NCBI GenBank assembly: GCA_037043015.1
Contig: CM073321.1
Location: forward strand, 34,636,101-34,700,100
Length of the DNA stretch: 64,000 bases
Source of the DNA: Bryum argenteum
Lineage: Eukaryota > Streptophyta > Bryopsida > Bryales > Bryaceae
Direction: 5' to 3'
Below are positions 48,704 through 59,134 of the stretch, piece by piece. Below the pieces are notes generated by a model. That model saw only the letters and a program-made list of their open reading frames with translations. It searched no databases and was not told the DNA's origin. The translations under genes and the position numbers were made by a program. Position 1 is the stretch's first letter, and every line of letters starts with the position of its first letter.

Positions 48704-51700
48704 ATGGCGGCGCAACCGGGCCAGTCCGGACCGATGCTTTTAAGTGCTGCTACTGCCAATTATAACCACTCCGGTCCTAATCCGTACGCGCGTGAATTAC
48801 AATTGCACTGTCGCTCGCCTTCTCCAAAACGCGCAAAATTAACACCTGATCGCATGAGTAGTCCGAAGAGTAGGGTTTTAGAGGAACCGGAAATTGCGCA
48901 AGTGAAAGAGGTTGCATTGCAGGGTATCCGGAGAGATAATTGGAGGCGCAGCGCAACGTCGAGGCAAGATGGTTAGCCGTGGGGAATAGGGAGGCCGGTT
49001 CCCGCCAAGGTGGTGCGACCCGACTTTCCGCGTACGATTGCACACGAGACGCAGCTAAAGGAAGACGTACTGTGGATAGGCTGCGACGGGCTGGTCGAGG
49101 TGCCCTGGGACCTCACGAACAAGAACATCATCATGGAGACGGTGAGCCGGCAAACGTCAAATGAGTTCGGATCAGACAAGCTCTGAAGGAAACCGGAGGC
49201 ATGGACGGCGAGGTAGTGGCGTGCGACTTACCGGTTCTTCGAATCTAAGATCGGATATGCCACTCAAAAGGGAGACGAGGGATTGAGCAGTCGTTTTAGG
49301 AAGCCGCCCACCACCAAGAACCGGTTTAAAATCGACTTCTCGAAGGACGGCCAAGAGAGGAGGTTGCTCTGATTTCTTGTGCCTATCCTGAGTCTAGATA
49401 AGCCCACAACCTAAACGATCAAGCTGATGAAGGCGATATTGTGAAGCTACGATGGCAAGCAAAAGACCGGTTGGCATCACATCATCAATAAGGTGGTGCA
49501 CAAGGACTTGGCCAAGATTGACAAGTGGAAGGACTGCCTCCTGGCGCCATTCATCTACCACTTGTAAGTTCGGTATGGCATCTTCACGACCCAAGAGCGC
49601 GAGGAGTGGACGAGGAGGCAACCAATAGAGAATACCGTGCCACATGTAGATGAGGCCTTTGAACCGGAGGAGGAAGATCTGGACAAAGAGGTCATTGATC
49701 TACAAGGGTCACCAAATCTTGCTAAGAAGATCAAGTAAATAAAGAAATCCAACCTGCATCAAGCCGGTTCTAGCAGTGCACCTCGACCTCTCACCACCGG
49801 ATCGAACCAGATGATCAGAGCTAGTCCATTGTTCTTTCTAGCTCAGGAGAAAGATGAGGATGAAGAAGAAGAAGAGGAAGAGCAAGAAGAAGGACAAGGG
49901 GAGGAACCGGAATGAAAGCCTGATGAAGAAGAGGAGGAGTAGTCGACACCCCTTGTCACAGCCCAAATTCCTCCCAACTCTTTTTCTCTTGGTAAGCCTT
50001 ACTTGGTATCGGAATCACGGTTTACTTTGTTGGTAACACGAAGCCACAATTTAACTAACATTCCACATGCCATGCAAGTACAACGTTAGCACCACTTGTA
50101 GTCGAGGTGAACAACTCACCTTGACCACCCAACGCATTACCCGATACTTTTTACCTGGAACTCCCACCAACACATGGGCGTGTCACTTGGTGGCACGAGG
50201 CCGCCTTCCACAAATGTCCAAGCTCCCATAGGGGTCACTATTTACACCCGGAGCTAACCGCCTTTACTCGTTGTCCAACTTCCCACAAGTCTCCTTCCAC
50301 ATTTGTCTCTCACTCCATTTGGGATACCGGAAACACTCTCGGAAACCCGTACTAGTATTCCCGAGGACTAGCTTGGAGCGGGACTCTTTCCAACCCAATG
50401 TTGCGGGATGCTCAAGAACATTCCACATGCCAAAGGTGTGGAGAGAGGCTTCTTTTCCATGCCTCATCCTTTAGAGCCATTCCCGGCCACTTCCGGGAAC
50501 CGGCACTACTTATCACAGGGACTAACTTGGAGAGGGATACTTCCCAACCCCATGTTTAGAGATGCTCCAAAGCACCTTCCAATTTTTCCAAGATGCGGGA
50601 GTGAAGCCCCATCCCAAGCTTCACCCCTTGGAGCCACTCCGGCTCTCCTTTTCACCATGTGCAAGTGAGGAGGGAGACCACACCTCTTCATGGTACCCTC
50701 TGTGGTCTTTGGCAACCGCCCTCCCTCTTGTCTTTAGGAGCCTTCCGTGACACACTTTTCTTTTGGAAGACCACCTGTTTGTGCCTTAGTCTCAAAAACG
50801 GGTCGTAACTTCTCCTCGGGCTAGCTCCTAGCTCAAGTTTATAAATGGGACATGCGAGCCCATTTTTGATCTACTCTTGCAGTGGATATCGATGGACTAC
50901 CTACTTGCTCCAATAGAAGTTGTCCCAAGGGAGATATGCTCCTCTGAAACATTCGGTGACCCGGGGAGCAACATTCCCAAGTTTGGGAGTGCCGACCACT
51001 TTGAGGAGCCATATCTCTTAGACTCTTGCTTTGCTCATCATGAACCTTAGGATTCTAAAAAGCCCTTGTCATTAGCTTTCTAACGATATGCAACATGCTG
51101 CCTTCCACGAAGGTCGACACATTGAGTCCCGGGAAGCAACACTCCCGAGTCCCTAAGTGTCCCGGAACGCGCTCCAAGTTTGAGAGCCATATCTAATGAC
51201 TCAAAACTCTAAATTGCGCGTTCTTTGGACCCTTGGGTGCGTACTCAAACAAGGTTTTCAGCCATGTAAGGTACTCTACCAAGTTCGTCTCGAGCACGAC
51301 GCCATTGCGTGCTGTTTGCTCGGTACTCCCCTTGGTCACTTGACCTTGTCTCTTGCCAAGCCCGGGACGTCACCCCCGGGCCCTCTTGGCTCACCACGGT
51401 GTTTGGACATCCTTTGGAGAAGGATGTGACACCCCTACTCCGGAGGACTAGAGGACAGCAGAGAAGGGCTGAGGAGATAGCGGAGGCCAGTCGAGACCAA
51501 TCAAAGGGATAAGATGATTAAGAGGAGGACGAACAAGATTTGAACCAATTCAGTTGCGCAACACCCTCTCAAATCCGACCTAATGTTGGTAAGTCTAAGA
51601 GGAAGTTTACTCCCTAGCTTGGCAGAGTTTGAACACGATCTTCTACGAAACCGGTTGCGACACCCGAATCTGCCTTGAGGCCTTTACCAACCTAACCATC

Positions 51701-52440
51701 CGGTGAGACTCGACTCGGAGGAAGAGTACCTAACCTCAAGGTAAAGGTCAAGAGGAAGAGGAGACAGGTGAGCAGCAGGTCAGCTAATCCGGAGGAGACT
51801 GATGGAGAGGAAGTCTTCTAAGACCTTACTACAATGCTAGACCCGGAGTCGACCGCGGTAACCACACCTATCTTGGAAATCCGACTTGATCAGTAATCTC
51901 GCAAGAGTAGGAGGTTAAATACTGTTAAGGGGATTGTTTAAGAACCGATGTTAACCGTCCAGCCAACTTGACCCTTGGAGCGTGATTGGTCTACACTGCC
52001 AATACTAGCATTGCGATTTGGTCCGGAGACGTCCAACCAGCCTACTCCGACCATCAACGAAGGAGCGACACATTCACTAGTACTAGGACCGGTTCACCAA
52101 CTCTCTACAAAAGCAATCCTGCAACCAATCCGGCTCGCACTCGAGACGGTAGAGGAGGAGAATCAACAACTCTTCTATGCGCTATCTGACCTCTGTAAGC
52201 TATTCCGGTCACACAATATCTGCAGGTATCCGGAGTTTGCTGAAGGTCTACAGAAAGATAAGATCAATCTCCGAGTAGGAAAGATAGAGGAAGAAAGGGA
52301 GGCCCTGACCTTGAGGAAGATGATGTAGGAGCAAGAAGGTGTACTCCGAGCACTCCAAGCCACCGACGGGGTAGTAGTGCGGAAGGAGAGGCCCAGACAA
52401 AGGCCGCGCTTCACAATGTCCACTTGGGGGTGGAAGCATG
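48704..52440 (+). pseudogene. Unknown 750-codon frame with 20 stops and no indel, split by a solo LTR
   Basis: With the solo LTR (49954-51431) and one target copy removed, one reading frame continues from 48704 to about 52440. Stops lie at 48974, 49184, 49214, 49370, 49412, 49442, 49565, 49736, 49913, 49940, 51510, 51519, 51615, 51630, 51693, 51819, 51894, 51939, 51969 and 52326. Between them the sequence looks protein-like: WIGCDGLVEVPWDLTNKNII, TYRFFESKIGYATQKGDEGL, GWHHIINKVVHKDLAKIDKW, a Glu-rich run (DEDEEEEEEEQEEGQGEEPE), a basic KVKVKRKRRQ and a coiled coil LETVEEENQQLFYALSDLCK. It recalls gag-like or plant transposon-associated structural genes, but I cannot name a family. A further in-frame piece may lie at 53190-53477. 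Confidence 0.5.
49954..51431. mobile_element. Solo LTR, 1478 bp
   Basis: The sequence begins TGTCACAGCCC and ends GGATGTGACA, giving the inverted TGTCAC/GTGACA ends common in large plant Ty3 LTRs. The 5-bp target duplication CCCCT lies at 49949-49953 and 51432-51436. No internal retrotransposon region is present, so recombination between two LTRs left this copy. Removing it restores the reading frame of the host pseudogene exactly, which independently supports both borders. Orientation cannot be fixed. Confidence 0.8.
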
Positions 52441-53160
52441 GTAGGGTGGACCAAAATGTACGTCCTGGAGGACAAAAACTGTTACTTTTTTTGCTTCAAA
52501 TCCCATTAAGTACACCTTTTAAGGTCTTATTTGCAAATTGGTACTCATAAGTAGATAATTAAAGTTATTTCCTTTTATAATCAACTAAGAAATTCTAAGA
52601 TTCATAGTAATTCATAAAAATTTAATTACTTCAAAAATAAAAAAACACTGTCCTGAATACCGCAAATTTCACAAAAGTACTCCAGAATTCATAGTAGAAT
52701 TGTAAAAAGTACTCAAATTATTCAAAGATTAGAGTAAGCATGATAAATGCCTTTAGAATTTGTATTCCTATGTCGCTCATAAGATTGAGAACACTAATAA
52801 ATTAATAATCAAAGTTCCGATGTGACAAAAGAATTTGTACGATCCATACTATATTCAAATTTTATTTTTTTTTCAAATTTTTCTTCTTGCATCTAGCATA
52901 GGGAGAGCAGGTTTAAATGAGCCACTTCTTCAAATTTGCGACATAGCACGGGAAATGTGAAATTGGGATTGTGGTTCAAGAGGTCGTGAGGTACACCCTA
53001 CTGTACGTCATGTACCCGCAAGGTACTAGTTTTAGTAGCTGCCAATGAGGGAATTTTAGAAAAGGCGACAATTGTGGTTGGATCGCCAAGAATATCCCTC
53101 CGTAGCCATTGGGTACCCATATTTAGCCGGGAGTATCGAGACTACGCGTAGGGAAGAAAA
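52441..53160. other. AT-rich insert-like stretch, no gene
   Basis: Strongly AT-rich sequence separates two pieces that share one frame (up to 52440 and from 53190). Its composition differs from the flanks, so it may be an inserted element or a long intron, but no terminal repeat or target duplication was found. Confidence 0.4.
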
Positions 53161-53189
53161 ATTTAGTCTGTTGACTTGGTGTACTTTAG

Positions 53190-53477
53190 GTGTATCATTT
53201 TTTGGCGGCGATTGGTCCACCCTTGTATGCTTCTACCCTAGGACCGGATGAGATGGCAAGGGCTGCGAGGCTGCTCTGGAAGTATGCAGACAGGGTAGAA
53301 GAGGCATTGAAGGAATTCCATGTCATGACCGGAAAACTCCTATCCGTGCTTCTCTATGCCATCTTGGAAGAAGGAGTTGCACCGGTCAGCAACAATTTAT
53401 TGTTGGCCGACATCTCGGTAATACCAAAACCACATGAGCAAACCAGAGCTGCCTCAACTGGTAGAGATGATGAGTGA
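53190..53477 (+). pseudogene. Possible 3' piece of the 48.7-52.4 kb relic
   Basis: A 95-codon frame contains DEMARAARLLWKYADRVEEA and LKEFHVMTGKLLSVLLYAIL, helical and amphipathic. It is in the same frame as 48704-52440 despite the AT-rich gap and has similar base composition. No family recognised; an unrelated origin cannot be excluded. Confidence 0.3.
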
Positions 53478-53829
53478 CGAGGGGTAACACACTCGGTAGT
53501 GCTTAGATCATAGGTGGAGGTTGGTCCGGCCAAGTGGGGTGATACCATGACAACCATGCCCGCTCTCCTTAGTATGAGTACACAGACCGGAGGAGAAGAT
53601 GTCAATCCAAAGGCATAGGGATGTATAGGGAAGTCTACCCAACCGAAGCAGCACATCATACATTCATACCCCTAACCAGAGTCTTGCACAAGCTTGCACC
53701 ACCACCCCTGAGGTGGTGGCCTTGGAAGCACCCAACCGTGAGGTCACGCAAGAGATGGAGACCGGATCAGAAGATGTACCTGCACCGACTTCTCCCACGG
53801 TTGCACTAGTGGTAGACGCGCCCGCCACA

Positions 53830-55950
53830 TAGGATATTTTAGCTAGGAATCAGTAGGAAGTAGCAAATAATAGCTAGGAAGTAGACAAAAACCGCAAATG
53901 CTTGGCTTAGTGATCTTACTCTGGGAATCTCAGATTCCGGAACTTCCCGATTTGGATAGGGTTTCCGAGAAATTTAAGACATTTATCGAGGATTCAAAGG
54001 AATTCTGCAGGTTTTCTCGTATTGTGAGAGCATGTTATACGCTCTCTTGTTAAAATGTTGTTTAGTGTGATTATTATCAATGAGGAGTTAGCAAACCATG
54101 TTATTTTGAAGTAATTTGATGGAATTTGGATAATCTAGTTATGAATGTAATATGGATGTTAGGGGTTAGTTGTTGGAAGGCTTTTGGTAGATTGTTTGGC
54201 ACGAAATTAAGCTTCGGGTTATGATTAGTGGACAAGGACTAGAGGAGGGAAGATCCCCCCTAGTGAACCCAAAAAGTAGAAATAGGCTAGTTGCTTAAAT
54301 TAGAGTTGGACATTTTACCCTTGGCCTTTCACCTCTAACCTTTGATATTCATGTTAATGATTATATTTGATTATCTTCGTTTCATTCACTTAAGTTTGGG
54401 TAGTATGTGTGAGCTACTCCCGTTGGTAAAGCCGGTGATAAATTGGATGCTTGAAGGACAGAGTGCGTGGAAGAGCGGCCATTCCTCCATGAAGGCCTTA
54501 GTTAGGGCTTATGCCTTAGTTAGGGGTTAAGGATGAGCCGCCTCTTTGGCAGCTCCTATTATGTATTTTATAGCTTGCTTCCAAGCTATCTACACCCCTC
54601 AATCTAGTTAGAGTAGGAGGAGGAGGGCCGTGGGCCTCTTCCTCCACCTTGTTATCTTCTTTGTTCACCTTGATCTTCCTCTTAAGTTGCTTAGTTGGTA
54701 GAAGGAGGACGTGGGCTCCTTCTCTTAATTCTTGATCTCCTTTCCAATTGGTGGTATACTTGCTTGTATTCAAGTATTAAATATTATCCTCCTTCAATCC
54801 CTATTAAATGCCTTACAGTCTTTTCCCTTTCAGTCCCTCGGTTTTCATTGAAACAAAGTGAGATTTGAAATGATAGTATATCTCTTTAGTATCTTTCTAT
54901 TGGTATGTGTCTCGTTTGATTCCGAAATATGGGGAGGGAGAAATGGCCTCCCAAAGTCAGGGGTGTTGGAAGGTTTCTTCCCCCGGTCATAGAAGAAGTT
55001 GGTTGCAGTTGTTTGGCAATCGGTCCCTCTATTTTTGTTCAAACAAAGCAAGATTTTAGATTGTTGTAGAAATCTTGAGTGGCTTTCAAATGGTGGTAAG
55101 CATTTCTAATTCTAAGTTGTAGATAGGGAGATATAAGTCTCCAAAGTTGGCGGTGTCAAAAGGGTTTCCTCTGCCGACAGTGAAAAAAGAGCCCCAGTTG
55201 TTTAGAAATTTGTCCTAGGTTTCTAGTCCTATGCTTCTGAGATTTTAAGGGTGGATATATGATGGATTTAGCTTTCCAACATGCTAAGACTCGCCCCAAT
55301 CGGAGCTAGGATGGAGAAATGGCGGTCCAAAAACTGGAAGGAGTTCAAAAGGAGGCCGGCTATGGTTTCCTTCTCTTTCTTGCTCCTCGTCTTCTCTTTA
55401 TCTCGGCTAGTCTCTTCCTCTTCCCTTCATATAGTCTTGTTCTTGTAAACTCCTTGTCACCAATTTCCACCTCCGTGGTGGTTTTTGTGCTCACACGTAT
55501 CTCTACCATTTGTGAGTTAAGGTGTAACTTGCATCTCTTCTCCATTGTGTATTTGCGTGGCTGTGTGTGGTTTCTAGGATTGTTTGTTTAAGTGTAATGT
55601 GAACTGATATGCTAGCAAGAGTCCCCCGCAATTCTGGAGTTCACTACACTAGTAAAGGAAGAGGATTTGTAAGTGTGGATAAATTGGTAAAGGTCCGAGT
55701 GGGAGAGCTTTGAATTACTTGTTGGTCTGTTCATGAGTTACATGTTGTGGTGCTGAATTCCAGTTGGGGGAGAGGAATCGACGTGGTGAGTAAAGCCAGG
55801 CCGGTTTCTAACCTCCTTGAAGACGGTGAGCGGATCTCTACTATTCAGTTATTTCTTTAGGTCGGAGTAGTGGAGATCCGCTCATTGTCATCCGGAAAGC
55901 GAGTTGTTACACTAAGTTAGGGAGAGAACAAGACAATTGTTTAGTGACCT
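53830..55950. other. Probable LTR-derived sequence with internal duplication
   Basis: No gene is seen. About 54835-55215 contains two imperfect copies of a roughly 190-bp unit: GGTTTTCATTGAAACAAAGT and ATTTTTGTTCAAACAAAGCA start the copies, followed by AGGGAGAAATGGCCTCC or AGGGAGATATAAGTCTCC and a GTTTCTTCCCCCGG/GTTTCCTCTGCCGA block. Positions 55310-55600 are pyrimidine-rich (CTTCTCTTTATCTCGGC), and 55640-55740 match 165-300 of the window. This is best read as a large LTR or its remains. Confidence 0.4.
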
Positions 55951-57250
55951 CACTACAACAAATCCAGCCTAATGTGACTGGATATGACTAAGCGCGTATG
56001 ACTACGTAGTCACCTCAGTCATTTCTTTAGTCTAAGATCGGCCCTAAGAGCGTTGAGTCATGCACTAGTCAAATATGTAGTCATATTTTAGAAGACCTGA
56101 GTGGGAACGGCTACGGGAAGGGGACATATGTTCTTCTGCCTGGTTTTTCTAGTCACGCGCTCAATGCTCACTATATACTGTCATAGTAATGTAGTCACAT
56201 CGTAAAGGTAATTGGTTTATGTATGATTTATTGGAGTAAGCAAGTTAGTTTAGGTTACTTTCCACAGTCATGTAGTCAATACTGTGACTCGTAGTAGTCA
56301 TATACGACAATCACGTGATTTTGAAGTCCTCCACTTCTTCGCAAAATAGGTGAGTGCTATGAAATTGAAGTAGGTCAATAATCTCCACTCACATAATAAC
56401 TTCCCTGTCCAACACTACTATGTTTGCGCGCAAACATACTAGAATGTCATTTTAGGGCACCATTCTAGATTTTCGGAAACACTTTTAAATACACCTCCAA
56501 AAATTAGTGAGTACTTTGCAAGAAAGTCCAAAATTCATAATTCCACTTGCTCTATCTTCTACTTGCATTCCAGATGCACAAAATTACTTTGTAGGCTTAA
56601 TTTTCATACAAAGTTCTCATACAAAAAAATCGTTTTTGATCACATTCTCATTTATTTTTTTGAGACGTTAAAGTGACTGCAAAATAATATAGTTATATGA
56701 ACTTTTCTCTTTACTACAATTAGAAGTACATACAAAATGGCATACTCATGTAGATCATTTTCTTTACTTGTATTAGAAATGAATTGCATTTTAGCAAAAG
56801 CTATGAATACTACTTCAAACGACTACTAACTACTTGCAAAAGAGACTAAAGCTGATGATTAGCCCTCGCTCTACCTTTCCACTTACTTACTAGATGCACG
56901 GAAACGCCTTCACTTTGTGTTAGATTTTCCATGCTCATACATTGGGCTATAGTTGATGTTTGGGTGACTACATGACTACATGTAGTTTCCCAAATATGTA
57001 GCATGTAGTCATGTAGACATGACTATATGATAACATGACTATAAGTCATGTAGTGAGGTTAAGGACCACATGACTACATGTTTGAGATAAGGATTACCTG
57101 ACTACAATTAGTCATGTGGTTAGGTTAAGGACCACATGACTACATGTAAGACTACAATTAGACATGTGGTCTTATATGTAGTTAGGTTAAGGACTACATG
57201 ACTAATTGTAGTCTTATATGTTAATCAAATGACTCAACAAAGTCATAAAT
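55951..57250. mobile_element. Left end of a CACTA element (family 3)
   Basis: CACTACAACAAATCC at 55951 is a classic plant CACTA terminus. The following 130 bp and 56940-57240 carry many copies of ACTACATG/CATGTAGT, ACATGACTA and TAGTCATGT in both orientations, as in a subterminal binding-site array. A matching right end (ending TTGTAGTG) and target duplication were not found, so the element either continues past the window, is truncated, or includes the gene relics to its right. Confidence 0.55.
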
Positions 57251-57595
57251 CTCTTAAAGACTCACTCAATCATTGACACGTGGCCACGGTGGACCTTGCA
57301 ACCCCATATTCGTTATATTGGGAAATATGCAGGACTTTGGGAGTTTTAAGAGTAGAGAATCATCTAAAATATCGTTCAATGTTATGCATAAAGTACTGGG
57401 TCATGCATCAAACGTGATATGAATATATGTAAAAAGAGACATAGCTTTAAACAAACAATAGAAAAAGGATGGGAATAAAAGAATATTCCATTTAATCGCT
57501 TGTGAATATCAATCATGATTCACAAAATATGTCATATAAGAGTGATGACTATCTAATGTGTACATAATTACTTCTGTAGCTAATAGATGTAACTA

Positions 57596-59039
57596 CTACG
57601 GAGTTCCACCATAAGCGACAATACGAGATTGGATGAATGCTCGTTGACGCCGACGTGTCCAGCTAGAACCATTGTCTTCCATCAATGGACTATCAAGAAG
57701 GCGTTGCAGTCTTTCGCGACGCCGGTCCTCAATGCTTGACTTAGGTAGCGAGTGGCGGAGGTTTTCTGACGAAGGCTTGATTGCTCCTTGTTCCGTAGAC
57801 TTCGAAGGACATGCATTTGGACTCTCCAAAACACGATCCTGAACAAAATAAAACAACGCCATTTCTTATAGGTGAACGAGCAAATAGATACATACATGCA
57901 ATAGGTAGCATATGAGTACAATGTCTAAGAATTGTATAACGTATTAGAGTGTATAGCAGTAAATCTACAAATAGTTATTTGTTCTTGCAAACTCTTAACT
58001 TAAAAGCATTAAATGCACAGTGGAACAAACCTTCACAAAAGCTTCTTCAGAAATATCCACGTCAATGTCGTATAACATACGCTTCGTAGGCGTACATGTA
58101 ATTTGAAGAGGAGAACCATTATGATTTATCGTAGGAGGCCACACGGGGGAAGCGGATTGCAACACTTTCGGAGGTGATGACTTAGTGACAGGGCAGTTAA
58201 CTACTCCATCTTCTACCGCCATTATCGAAAAATCCATGGTAGATTGAGCCGTTTTAGCAGAGTGCAATAATCGTCCTCTACTCCGAAGTGAAGGCCCGAA
58301 ATCCGCAGCATTCATCAAAGAATCCACAGAAGCACAACAATCACCCTGCGTAATCTATTTCTTAAATATTCCAAACAAAATCATCAATTATCCAGAGTAC
58401 ATAAAGTTCATGTAAGAGAGGCTTAACTTAAGGAAAACTAAAGATCACATTGTCTTCATATTCACAAAATAAAAATTCAAAAACATATGAAATGTCCTAC
58501 AAAACTACTACAGGAGCTTCACATTCTAAGATATGAATTCAAATTAAACCAAAGGGTCGAAAATTACCCGACAATAGAAAAAAAAAAAAATTCAATCTAT
58601 TAAGGTCTTTTGTATATCATTATACAGATCTAATGATGCACGATCACCATATAACATGGCACGTCCAAATTGAAACGATGACCGAAACTTGCTAAGGGGA
58701 CCGTCAAAATCATGGAGCTCTAAGAGATACAGCAAAACCTCATCTAACAAAATAGAATCCTCATGTGCCCTATTGTCCTTCTAAGACCAAGATGGTAGTA
58801 AAAGAACATTTTCCCGCTGATTAAGCACGTGCTTAACCGGACTATCATCTATGATGAGCGTATTAGCCTCCGTATGTTGCAATCTATTTCATTACGGACA
58901 GCAACAACTTTCTCTGTATGTGAGACATCATGGATTTTAAGTTTGTCCTCCACCGATGGAACCCGCTCATGGCGATAACATTCAAGCGTGACATCGTCCG
59001 TAACTGGAACATCGATTGCTTCGTCATCCAAATTAACAT
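57596..59039 (-). pseudogene. FCP1/SCP-like HAD phosphatase gene, 3' part
   Basis: Minus-strand exons: about 59039-58600, then 58345-58006 (donor AAG/GTTTGT), then 57843-57596 ending in TAG. The first exon has VEDKLKIHDVSHTEKVVAVR, then after a one-base frame change TLIIDDSPVKHVLNQRENVL and LLDEVLLYLLEL. In FCP1/SCP-type phosphatases the motif I/V-x-D-D-S-P followed by about 20 residues to a Trp/Tyr and then L-L-x-Y-L is the last HAD acid motif, so the C-terminal half of such a domain is present; the N-terminal DxDxT motif is not seen. The later exons (MDFSIMAVEDGVVNCPVT; ERLQRLLDSPLMEDNGSSW) are unrecognised. An in-frame TAG near 58783 and the frame change suggest decay. It may be cargo of the CACTA element to its left. 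Confidence 0.45.
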
Positions 59040-59134
59040 CTGGCAGCGCAATACAAGTTCGTGGAATCAGGAAACAATAGAATGGAGGAAATAGAATATG
59101 GGAGCCAAAAAGAAGCAGATAGGGAAAAGGGCAA

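Noticed and set aside
1404-52440. All internal stops being compatible with C-to-T changes as proof of deamination
   Set aside because: Every stop codon is one C-to-T step from CAA, CAG or CGA, so compatibility carries no information without an aligned intact copy.
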